Assembly (NCBI RefSeq): GCF_005239225.2
Contig: NC_133302.1
Coordinates: 2,976,001-3,040,000 of the forward strand
Reading direction: 5' to 3'
Length of the DNA stretch: 64,000 bases
Source: Populus alba
Lineage: Eukaryota > Streptophyta > Magnoliopsida > Malpighiales > Salicaceae
Of this stretch, positions 9,722-21,579 are shown piece by piece. Each line of letters opens with the position of its first letter. The first letter of the stretch is position 1. The notes beneath the pieces are model-generated. The model was not told the origin of the DNA. It saw only the letters and a program-made list of their open reading frames with translations, and made no database searches. The position numbers were made by a program, and so were the translations under genes.

Positions 9722-11551
9722 TGTCGCACCTGACATCGCGGCGGCCTTAAAAATTTAATTCTTTAGAAAGAATGGATTTCTGGCATCATGTTATTTAATG
9801 TGGATAAGTTCTTGTTTAAGGAGTCGTCACCTAGTATTATGGTCACTAGGAACCCTAACTGGTCAACAGAGATTCTATGGTTCGGGACTGGTTACGTAAA
9901 AGGAAAGATATTATCACCCCTTAAACGTCCTACCTGAGGCAGGCCGCATTGCTGGTTTCGTCTTAAATTGCTAAATGTTTATTAATTTATGTTATGAAAA
10001 TTTGTTTATAATATTCCTGACTCTGGCGCCAGTGAATATTTAACTGCGAATATTTCCAAATCTGGCGTTGATAAATATTATGCAGTTATAAAAAAAAAAA
10101 AACAAATTTATTTTTCTTTATTCCTGACTCTGGCGTCAGTGAATAAACAAATAAAATAAATTTATTTTTTACGCATGCACATTTTTTTGTTAAATAAAAA
10201 TAAAATACAATGAATAATATAAATTAAACCGGTATTTTTATTTCCGACTCTAGCGTCAGTGAATAAACCAATAAATTTATATTTTTTTTTCCATGCATAC
10301 ATATTTTTTTTTCTGTCCTTTATTTTATTTTTTATTTTTTATTTTTTGATCTGGGCTAGGCCCGGCCGGGCCCAGCCCAGCATATTTTTTTTTGTGGGGG
10401 CTGGGCCCAGCTCAGCCCACATGGGCTGGGCAACATGAAGCACGCGTGAACGAAATCACGCGTGCATTAGCTGCTAAAGAGAATTAAATTGAGAATGTAC
10501 AGTAGGAAGTGAATTAAAATGAAAAGCGGTGAAAGAGAAACTTACTTACCTGGCTCTGGATACACCTTAGGCAGCAGCAACAATGCTTCTGGTCACGGTG
10601 GATGTCCTCTGCTTATGTTCGTCTGTTTTTCTCCGGTTCTTGGCTTGTTCTTTTTCTGCAGGGACGAAGGTCGTGGGCTGATCTGTGACTCTACTCTGCC
10701 TTTCTTCCCCTTCTCTGTATATTTTTTTTTTGGGATTTTTATGCTCTGTTTCTGTGCTGTGAGTTCCTCTGTTTTGGGTTGTTTTTCTTCTTTTGACTCA
10801 GTATTTTTGGGTTGTGTTTTGTTTTCTCTATTTTTCTGGTCTGATTTCTTGCTTTTCTGGGTTGATTTCTTGCTTCCTCTTTGTTCTTGGGTTTTTTCTT
10901 TGTGTTTTGCTTGCGTTCCCCTCTGGTTCTGGGTTTTCCTTCTGCCCCCTCTCCTTTTGCTTGCATTTGGTTTCCTCTTTTTATAGCCCCATCAAACCCA
11001 TCTTTGCAGGACTTGTATTCAAATCATGAGAGGGATCGTGGTCCACGATCAGATCAAGTTTGTTGCAGATCTTCAGCCTACTGAACCGGGATGGAGAAGA
11101 CGAACGCAGCTGTTCCCAGCAACGGCGCTGTTTTCAAACAACCATGGACATTTTCAATTGGACCCCTGAACCTTGGAAATTTCTCAATTGGACCCCTAAG
11201 CAAATAAAACATTTCTTTTAATTTTGCCCCTTTTTGATTAATTTCAATTAAATCCCTAAATTGGTATACTGTTTACAAAACAGTCCTTAATTCCTGGATT
11301 ATTCAATTTGGTCCTTAATTAATTCTTTTTATTTTGCCCCTTTTGGATAAATTTCAATTAAGTCCCTGAATTTATTTAATTAATTAAATCAAAGTTTAAT
11401 TAAGTCCACAAACTTATTTAATTCTTCAATTTCTGATCAATTTATTCTCAAATCTGATAATTTTAATCCTTAAACTTCAAGACTTGTTGTCTTAACCCAA
11501 TTATCAACTATATTTAATTTTTATTATTTGTTCAAAAATTTGGTTATGACA
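9722..11551 (-). mobile_element. Solo LTR with 5-bp target duplication
   Basis: On the plus strand it starts TGTCGCACC and ends GGTTATGACA. On its own strand it reads TGTCATAACC...GGTGCGACA. AAATT flanks both ends exactly (9717-9721, 11552-11556). Length is 1830 bp with no internal domains, so it is a solo LTR. On the minus strand a TATA box (TATAAAAA, 10978-10985) follows a U3 region full of 'gggtccaattgagaaatt'-type phrases, and the transcribed part is pyrimidine-rich on the plus strand. At 10010-10260 the phrase around 'cctgactctggcg' is repeated several times. The end shared with the 503/876 LTRs shows a related family, but the start and most of the body differ. Open frames at 10519-11084 are LTR sequence. 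Confidence 0.88.
10978..10985 (-). promoter_or_regulatory. TATA box of the solo LTR
   Basis: TATAAAAA on the minus strand, inside GGGGCTATAAAAAGAGG, about 570 bases from the LTR start at 11551. This is a typical U3/R boundary position. Confidence 0.6.
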
Positions 11552-11556
11552 AAATT

Positions 11557-12159
11557 ATCAATAGTTTGATAATCTTGCCTCCAATAGTTTGACAATATTA
11601 AGGATTAGTTCTGAAAATGGCAGAGCAGGGGAGAAAACATGAGAGGCTTGCAATCTTGGAGCTAGAAGGATTTGTTCAGCAGTGTCTCCTCTTCAATAGT
11701 CTTCTTGGGTTCTTGAATATGGCTTGATTAGAAATAGAATTTTGCAATTGCCATCAACCACCATGGCATCGCTGACTTTGGGTCATTTGTGTAACATTTC
11801 CAACAATTATAACATAATAAAATATTATAATTTAACAACTCATTATATTAAGAGTAAACCGTTACATAATTAAGAGTAATTATGCAAGATCTAATTACAA
11901 AAGGTATCATAAAGACAAAATTTTAATTTTTATTGGACATGGAACAAAACATTTTAAATATTTTTTTTGAAAACTAGGGATTAAAAGGAATTTTGTCAGG
12001 ACTTCAATTTCAAGCAAACAAAGTCATGTATTGAATCATTTCATTTTTATTTTTATTTTAAATTTCTCTGACGAAGTGCATGGATTTCTACTAATATCAT
12101 AAATGGAGCATCCCGTAGGAACTGAGAGAGTCAAAATGAAATAAATTGTCTTTGAACAT
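11557..12159. other. Spacer with TPS-upstream-like block
   Basis: 11800-11930 resembles the AT-rich TPS-upstream block seen at 190, 5085 and 8776. 11617-11720 contains a short open stretch beginning ATGGCAGAGCAGGGG that I do not recognise. It ends after a few dozen codons and has no clear neighbours, so I do not call a gene. Confidence 0.4.
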
Positions 12160-12560
12160 TCTCTTCAGTAATTAGATAATGCAAGAATTAAATAACTATT
12201 CAGAGTTTATCTATTTGAGTTTTAAATGATTGAAGATATTTGTTTTGCAACTTTCCCCTTGCTTTGCTCAATTTTCAGCCATGCATCCTCTGTCTCTAGG
12301 CCTGGGCCTCTGACTTGCCCAAGTAATAGAATGAATTTTAAAGAATACTATGCATACTTTAAGTATAAATGGGTCTCTTATTACTCATTAGGTTTTCATT
12401 TGGCCCAAGAAATTACTTTGAACTGTTGGTAAAAGGCTCGATCTCCACCTTAGCACCTACTCTTTCATCTTAAAAATCCATGGTTGGTATATTTTTTAGT
12501 AAATCTCTATATCACTTAGTTATTTCAGTGTGTAAATTATTTACATCTTTCATTTTCATT
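12160..12560 (+). repeat. Duplicate of a TPS intron-6 segment
   Basis: It matches 14936-15400 in the same orientation nearly throughout, sharing 'acattctcttcagtaattag', 'tgattgaagatatttgtttt' and 'cctgggcctctgacttgccc'. The right-hand copy lies in the intron between TPS exons 6 and 7. This block is therefore a remnant of another TPS copy. The right copy has an extra insertion of about 70 bases near 14970-15040. Small open frames in both copies are by-products. Confidence 0.75.
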
Positions 12561-12689
12561 GTTGTAACACAATTACTAAGATTTTCTTAAATGTTATTTT
12601 ATTTTTATTATTATTCATAAAAATCCAAAAAAATTAAGAAAAAAGTTTAAAATTCAAAATATATTTTTCTCGAGTCAACCACATATTTC

Positions 12690-13140
12690 CATAAAAACCA
12701 ATTTTACCGGGTCAATACGGGTCAAACCATGTCGACCAGGGTACAAAATAAGTTTTCATGACGTTTCGGGTCAAAACCGTAATTTTCGGTCAAAACCGTC
12801 ATTTTTTATCAAAACCGAGTCCACCGGGTCAATACAGGTCAAACCATGTCAACCAGAGTAAAAATGAGTTTTCATGACGTTTTCGGGTCAAAACGTCATT
12901 TTCGGTCAAAACCATCATTTTCCATAAAACCGATTTCACCGGGTCAATACGGGTCAAATCATGTCGGCTAGGGTAAAAAATGGGTTTTCATGACGTTTCG
13001 GGTCAAAACGGTCATTTTCGGTCAAAATCATCGTTTTTTATCAAAACCGAGTCCACCGAGTTAATATAAGTCAAACCATGTCGACCGAGGTAAAAAATGA
13101 TTTTTCAGGCTATTTCGGGTCAAGACCATCATTTTTCAAT
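12690..13140 (+). repeat. Tandem repeat, ~116-bp units in a ~232-bp dimer
   Basis: Four units start around 'gtcaatacgggtcaaaccat' at 12711, 12828, 12943 and 13060 (spacings 117, 115, 117). Units 1 and 3 are preceded by a 'tccataaaaccgatttcacc'-type segment, and units 2 and 4 by 'ttatcaaaaccgagtccacc'. This gives a higher-order two-unit repeat. Each unit also contains 'tttcatgacgtttcgggtc' and 'ttttcggtcaaaac'. Divergence between units is visible by eye. Confidence 0.85.
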
Positions 13141-13154
13141 CAAAACCCGGTTAA

Positions 13155-13345
13155 CTAGATTCAAGATTATTGCCAAACATCATTCTATCTTTTCGAAAAT
13201 CAGATTCAAGATCATTGCCAATATAAGGTTCAATCTTATTTATAATTCTACTCAATCAAAAGTTTTGATCATGGCCATCTATAAGCTAACTTTTCTTAAC
13301 AGGGAAGCCGCCTACGTTTTACATGCATTTGGGCTGTGACTACTC
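13155..13345 (+). pseudogene. TPS promoter plus first-exon module, copy 5
   Basis: It carries the shared leader (around 'caagattattgccaaacatc') but lacks the TATA-containing stretch found in copies 1-4. An ATG at 13271 opens MAIYKLTFLNREAAYVLHAF and the frame stops at 13337. It is the only copy followed by TPS coding exons (from 13649), but exons 2, 3 and the start of exon 4 are missing between them. The tail at 13470-13580 is shared with 7920-8030 and 9210-9320. Confidence 0.55.
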
Positions 13346-13630
13346 TTTTTCCCTTATAGATTACATTTCAAACAGGGAAGTCGCCTAAGTTTAAATTTTC
13401 ATGTACCACTCCATATTGATAGTCTGTTTCTCTCTCTCTCTCTCTCTCTCTCTATCTAACTATCTCAAATGCTCAGTGTGTTTGAATCAATTCTACAAGT
13501 GGCCGATATGAAAGAGATTTCCTCACTTTTATACAGTACATTAGAGAATTCAAAATATATAAATAATTCAAAACATTAAAAAAAATCAATCATTGAAATT
13601 TTGAAAGTTTTTAAGATATTAAGAAATTAA

Positions 13631-15759
<2,129 letters not shown>

Positions 15760-15839
15760 TTTCATAATAAAAGGAAGGATTCGTTTATACAATTTCCATG
15801 AGAGCGTTCTACATCCTCTTCTGAACATTGAAAGTGTTT

Positions 15840-16265
15840 GCTTAGTGAGTAAAAAATGATTTGCTTCCAACATTGTTGTTTTCCTCCATAATGAAAAAAC
15901 TCAATATTAAATAATCAGATGTAATCAATAATATTTCATGATAAAAAGGAAGGATTTGTTTGAATACAATAGCTCATAGATGTGTTTTTTTTCTACTTTT
16001 AGAACACAACAGTGTGTAGTTTTTAATTTTTTAATTTTTTTTTTATAACTTGAAGTAATTATTATTTAGGATGGCAGATGATATAATATATTGGCTAGAT
16101 AGTGTCATAACTAGGATGACCCAAGCTTATATATGTGAATTTTATTTATTCAACTCTCTAAAGATTTGTCACACGGCGACCATAGATAAAATAACTAATA
16201 TGATAGTTTGTAGGTTTGATGAATACTACAATTTGCTAAAGATAAATACAAAATTATAATATGAA
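15840..16265 (+). repeat. Direct duplication, left copy
   Basis: 'gataaaaaggaaggatttgt', 'taacttgaagtaattattat', 'ttggctagatagtgtcataa' and 'ctaaagatttgtcacac' occur in the same order at about 16900-17260. It follows the TPS last exon, so it is probably TPS 3' flanking DNA duplicated once. The small open frame at 16071-16259 is not supported as a gene. Confidence 0.65.
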
Positions 16266-16442
16266 TATCAAGATAGCATATCAAAATAATTATAATATGA
16301 TATCAGAAACCCTTTTAAAAAAGTACAAAAATCTAGCTAATAGAAACCCTTTAGGTCACTTCATAAGAATTTGAGAACTTCCTTTTCAGGACATAAAAAA
16401 TTATTTCTTTTAGTTCGGTGGTTTCCTCCTCTCTTTACTAAG

Positions 16443-16445
<3 letters not shown>

Positions 16446-16482
<37 letters not shown>
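16446..16482. repeat. Poly(T) tract of about 35 bases
   Basis: An uninterrupted T run. It may be the poly(A) of a minus-strand insertion, because 'ttgctccttctcac' recurs after this run (16500) and after a shorter T run at 16845-16858. I could not define an element. Confidence 0.5.
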
Positions 16483-16483
<1 letters not shown>

Positions 16484-16849
16484 TCAGTGCTATACACCTA
16501 TTGCTCCTTCTCACCATATGCTGTAAAGAAATAATTCTTAGATGGTCATCATAAGTAGGATGAATTACATCTTGGAACTTCATACCGAAACAACGTGGCA
16601 AAAGAATCTAACAAAAAGTGGATGAATTGCTTGCGTGTCAAAATAGATTTGTACCATGTTTTTGAATTCAAGTGCTAATTGATCATATTCAGCTTAGATG
16701 ATATCATGTGAAGCAATTCTCCACTTTTTGTTATGTAGATCTTTCTCCCTCCAAATCCAATCTTACTTATATATATAGTAATTAGGAGATCAAATCTTTA
16801 TCCTCTCAATACTTATCATCCAATCTTACGTATATATATAAATAATTTT

Positions 16850-17265
16850 TTTTTTTTGACATCAGTGCTAACACCCTCATTGCTCCTTCTCACAAAAGTG
16901 GCAAAAAACATCCTAGCTGTTTTCCTCCCTTAATAAAAAAAAACTCAATTATCAAATAATCAGATATTTATCAAATAATTTTTGATAAAAAAGGAAGGAT
17001 TTGCTCATAGATGGTGTTTTTCTACCTTTAGAAAACAACCAGTGAAGTAATTTTATTTTTTTATTTTTTTTTTATAACTTGGAAGTAATTATTATTTATG
17101 ATGGGAAATGATATAAATATATTGGCTAGATAGTGTCATAGCTAGGATGACCCAAGATTAATATATGTAAATTTTATTATTCAACTTTCTAAAGATTTGT
17201 CACATGGGGGCGATTAGATAAACTAAACTAATATGATAGTTGGAGTTTGATATAAAAAAAAAAGA
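16850..17265 (+). repeat. Direct duplication, right copy
   Basis: It matches 15840-16265 in order with small insertions and deletions. It includes 'ttttcctcccttaataaaaa' and 'ttggctagatagtgtcatag'. Confidence 0.65.
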
Positions 17266-17323
17266 GCAAGCATAAATGGGTGGGCCATTTGATATTCTAT
17301 ACATGACAGGCTCTTTATTATTG

Positions 17324-17466
17324 CGGGATGGTTATTTTTTTTAAAATAATTTTTATTTTATTTTTGAATCATTTAAAATATAGTATATCAAAAAATAAAT
17401 TTTTTAAAAAATTATTTTAATATATTTTTTAAATAAAAATTATTTTAAAAAACCAATCACCCCATG
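17324..17466. repeat. Inverted repeat, possible MITE
   Basis: 'gggatggttattttttttaa' at the left pairs with the reverse complement of 'aaaaaaccaatcacccc' and the preceding AT-rich stretch at the right. The arms are about 36 bases around a short AT-rich middle. The foldback shape suggests a miniature inverted-repeat element, but I did not find a convincing target duplication. Confidence 0.4.
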
Positions 17467-18167
17467 AAACTATAAAATACTACTTTGGATGAAAACTATG
17501 GAACATTACTTCGGATTAAGACTAAAAGTCTACCCGGTAATTTTTAGGAGAATAATATATATATATATATTATATATATATATAAAATATTATATATATA
17601 AAATCTCACAAACAGTTATGTATCATGTATATAATCTCATATATGATAACACAAAGGGCAGTAGCAATTAATATGATATTTAGCAATTATTTACGTGCAG
17701 GGGTGAAACTAGAAATTTTAATTGGAGGTATCATTATTAATAATAGTTGCTCTTTTTTTTTTTCATTTTCGTTTTTTTTTTTCATTTGAAAAACAGTGTT
17801 TAAACTATGGAGAGCCTTTAAAATGTGTTTTTCAAAATCACTATAAAATTTGAAAACTAAAAACTAGTTTTCTAGTTTTTTGAATGAAAAAAATATTGTG
17901 TTTTAAGGGAAAGTTCAGTTTTTTCTTTGACTTTTTTTTTTTGTTTTTTTGGAGATGCCTTAACACGTGACATTGGTCCTCAAAGGGCCCATTTAACAAA
18001 GGATGAAAGCTATATTTTTATTTTTTATTTTTTGACGTTTTTTCTGAAGATCCTCTAACACGTACGCAGTTCCTAAAATCCAAGTACCATATTAACCTTC
18101 CAAGGACAGGAATTGGGACGATCAAAAGCATATAGAACGCATAACACACGTTAAATCAATATAAAAT
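17467..18167. other. Spacer before the gap, no gene
   Basis: A TA-rich microsatellite at about 17555-17600, then T-rich low-complexity DNA (17740-17960). No coding signal. Confidence 0.6.
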
Positions 18168-18667
18168 NNNNNNNNNNNNNNNNNNNNNNNNNNNNNNNNN
18201 NNNNNNNNNNNNNNNNNNNNNNNNNNNNNNNNNNNNNNNNNNNNNNNNNNNNNNNNNNNNNNNNNNNNNNNNNNNNNNNNNNNNNNNNNNNNNNNNNNNN
18301 NNNNNNNNNNNNNNNNNNNNNNNNNNNNNNNNNNNNNNNNNNNNNNNNNNNNNNNNNNNNNNNNNNNNNNNNNNNNNNNNNNNNNNNNNNNNNNNNNNNN
18401 NNNNNNNNNNNNNNNNNNNNNNNNNNNNNNNNNNNNNNNNNNNNNNNNNNNNNNNNNNNNNNNNNNNNNNNNNNNNNNNNNNNNNNNNNNNNNNNNNNNN
18501 NNNNNNNNNNNNNNNNNNNNNNNNNNNNNNNNNNNNNNNNNNNNNNNNNNNNNNNNNNNNNNNNNNNNNNNNNNNNNNNNNNNNNNNNNNNNNNNNNNNN
18601 NNNNNNNNNNNNNNNNNNNNNNNNNNNNNNNNNNNNNNNNNNNNNNNNNNNNNNNNNNNNNNNNNNN
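18168..18667. other. Assembly gap (500 N)
   Basis: Exactly 500 unknown bases, a conventional placeholder size. The true gap length is unknown. Confidence 0.99.
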
Positions 18668-19056
18668 TTTTTATTTTAAAAACATGAGATCACAAGTTTA
18701 ATCCGAACAGATGAATATTTGATATGATTTTAGTACAAATTCCGAAATAGATATTTTTTTGAATAATTATATTATTCATAGATAATAAAATTAAAGAAAT
18801 GAATATTATTAAAGCTAGACTTTATATTCGCATCAAACTTAACTCTAAATATAATATTTATATTATATGATATATTTATATAATTTTTTTCTTAGAATTT
18901 TTTTTCTAAAATCACAATATGATATTATACATATTTCAATATTAACATAATATATCACAGTATATATATAATTATTTCGGATTTTTTATTATTTAATAAA
19001 AATAAGAATACCTATTGAATACTTGAATATTATAAAATCCTGACTTCGCGGGCGCA
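18668..19056. other. AT-rich spacer, no gene
   Basis: No coding or RNA signal. It ends at the 8-bp target duplication of the hAT-type element. Confidence 0.6.
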
Positions 19057-19064
19057 TCCATAAC

Positions 19065-20054
19065 TAGGGTGAGCAAAAAAACCGAAAAAACCGAAAAACC
19101 GATTAAACGAGAAAACCGAAAAAAAAATAACCGAAAAAACGAACCGAAAACAAAAAACCGAATTAAACCGATTAGAATATTTAGAAAAATATCCGGCCGG
19201 CGTTCGGTTTTCGATTTATAATGCTTAAAACCGGACAACCCGAACCGAACCGGTTCGGTTTAGAAATAAAAAAAACACTTTCTACCCATTAACCCTAGCC
19301 AATTATAGTCACATAGCCGTCCATCCCTCTAAAACAAGTATAAATAAACATATTTTCTTCTAACCCTAACATTTCAACATTCCCTTAGCCGCCCCTCTCC
19401 CTTTTTTTTGTCTCTCACGCTAAATCTGTCTTTCTTCTTCTTAGATAGCAAAAATCTCTCTTTTCAAAAAACCTATTATCCTGTTCATTTTTTCCATTCT
19501 TACATGTTCACTCTCGTTGGCCTCTCTTGTCTGAGTGTGTGTTGGCTTTTGTCCTCTCCACTTTGCTTTCCTTTCTTTTTTGGCAACTTTGGTCTCTTCC
19601 TGTGCTGGGTTTTCTTGGGATTTCAAAGAAACCAAGATCTAAAAACTCTGCACTCTTAATGGTTTCTGTATCAATGCTATCGATGCTTTTCTTGTCTCTC
19701 ATCTCTCAAATCTGTATTCTTCTCCTCCATGTTTTTTGATGATTTTACATTTCAATAACTTTTGATTTTCTCTTTATTTTTTTACAGTCAAATTCTTTTG
19801 TTTTGTGTATTTTTTGTTGGGTTTAACTTCTAGACAGAGAACAAAACGAAAATTGGAGTTGATTTTTTGGAAAATGGAAGCAAGTATAAAAATTTTGGTT
19901 TGAACCGATTTGGAAGGGGAAAAAACCGAACCGAACCGAAATTAACCGGTTTGAACCGGTTTTCGGTTCGGTTCCAAAACTAAAAATAAAATAAAATCGG
20001 TTTGGTTATTTATTTTGAACCAAAACCAGACCGGACCGAAAATACTCAGCCCTA
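19065..20054. mobile_element. Non-autonomous hAT-type element with 8-bp target duplication
   Basis: The left end is TAGGGTGAGCAAAAAAACC. The right end, reverse-complemented, is TAGGGCTGAGTATTTTCGG: imperfect terminal inverted repeats. TCCATAAC flanks both ends exactly (19057-19064 and 20055-20062), the 8-bp duplication typical of hAT insertion. Length is 990 bp with no transposase. Both subterminal regions are packed with ACCGAA/CGGTTC repeats in opposite orientations (19080-19260 and 19900-20040), the kind of subterminal repeats a hAT transposase binds. The middle (19330-19740) is pyrimidine-rich and resembles a plant 5' leader. It may be captured host DNA. Open frames here are not convincing. 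Confidence 0.85.
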
Positions 20055-20062
20055 TCCATAAC

Positions 20063-21490
20063 CATCAGGTTCATGCCTCATCTATCTTAAAAGTAGGGTT
20101 TTTTTATTTATTTATTTATTTCTATTAAAGAGGTTTTAAATTGTGATTAAGTTATGTCGTTCAATTTTATAATATTAATTTTATTAAATAAAAAATTATG
20201 TAAGAGTTGTTAATATAATTTCTATTTACAAGAAAATTTTAAATTATAAACAAAATATTTAATATGCAGTAAATACAGAAATAATTAAAGTATCAAATGA
20301 TATTTTTAATAGACACAGCTAACCTAATCTAATATGCCAAATCTATGATTCATGTTATGAATCTAACTAGCTTTAATTATATTATATTTTTTAAATTAAT
20401 TTTTTATTTAATAATACAATAACAAAAAATAAACACTTTTAAAATTAAAAACCAGCTCAATGTCATGACGCTTTATAAATCACAAGCAGTGCTTTCTAAA
20501 CAAAAATACTTCATGGCCTTAAATACAAAACCTTAGTATTTTATATATGGTTGAAGATTTTAAAAAAATAATCAATGTAATAAAATTATATAAAAAATAA
20601 TATACTAAAAAAATTTAACAAAAAATATAAATTTTATGTTAATTGATTATTTATGATATTTTTTTTTAAAGTTAGGCACAAAACAATTGGAAACAAATAT
20701 TGATATTTATATGAAAACCTATAATACTATTTTAAAAACTTGACAAAATTTAATAATAATTAAAAAATTAATGTCAAGTTTTTTGTACGGCATTTAATTC
20801 TAAATAAAATATATAAAAAAGCTAGAGCTTGGCAGATGAACAACTGACTAAACGCATGAGCATGCGAGGCGACGCCCGTATGGATTACATACTAAAAAGT
20901 TGTTTTTCATTAATATTAATGAATACTTTTTATTTTTTCTTAAAATTAAACAACAATTATTGCTTTTTATTAGAATCACAATTTTTCTAATAAAAGAAGT
21001 GATAATAAAACTCATAAAATAAATAAATAAATAATCGGGTTGGGGCTAGATTAGGTGAAGTATTGAGTTATGGAGTCATGTCATTTCTGTGGTATAGTAT
21101 TAACACTAACAAGTTTATCCCACATGGCATTCTTCACTTAAAAAATGAAAGCTTGATTTAGGTTACTCCTCCCCTCCATCTTGAAATTAGGTATTGATTT
21201 CCTTGAGATGGTTGTGATTAAGTTATTAATTTGTACAATTATTCTTAATCTTTCTTTGTTATAAATAAATATTTAAATTTGAGACCTTGAATTTTTTAAC
21301 CTATAATTCATTAATTATAAATTTCAATATAATTAATTGCAAAACTAGCTAGGACCAATTTTTCTGCCAAATAACAAGACGCAAAGAATTCAAAATGTAC
21401 CCTTTACTACCATACGATTAATTAACGTAACTCAATTGGTGAATCACAAGAATTTTACTTTCGTAACCCTTCGTTGATGTGCTGATCATA
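20063..21490. other. AT-rich intergenic DNA upstream of the flavonol synthase
   Basis: No gene or defined repeat. An unusual GC-richer patch lies at 20825-20880. The proximal promoter of the next gene is within the last few hundred bases. Confidence 0.6.
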
Positions 21491-21502
21491 CCTTAGGTCT
21501 CT

Positions 21503-21510
21503 CTATATAT
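21503..21510 (+). promoter_or_regulatory. Probable TATA box of the flavonol synthase
   Basis: 'tatatatt' within CTCTCTATATATTTGAG, about 75 bases before the ATG at 21580. This leaves room for a short leader (transcript start near 21535). Confidence 0.5.
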
Positions 21511-21579
21511 TTGAGTGCAAGTTTTTTTTTTTCTATTTATATTTCTATAGAAAAATTAAGAAATTAACAAGAAGAGAGC

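Noticed and set aside
10519..10986. 155-residue open frame rich in Phe and Cys.
   Set aside because: It lies within the solo LTR on the strand opposite to its promoter, in a pyrimidine-rich tract.
12690..13140. CRISPR-like array.
   Set aside because: Units are contiguous ~116-bp tandem repeats without unique spacers, in a plant genome.
19075..19260. Telomere-like or centromere-like satellite because of short A/C-rich repeats.
   Set aside because: The motif is an irregular ACCGAA rather than a telomere repeat. It is mirrored at the other end of an element with an 8-bp target duplication.
19408..19739. Small hydrophobic open frames.
   Set aside because: They lie within the non-autonomous hAT-type element, and composition explains them.
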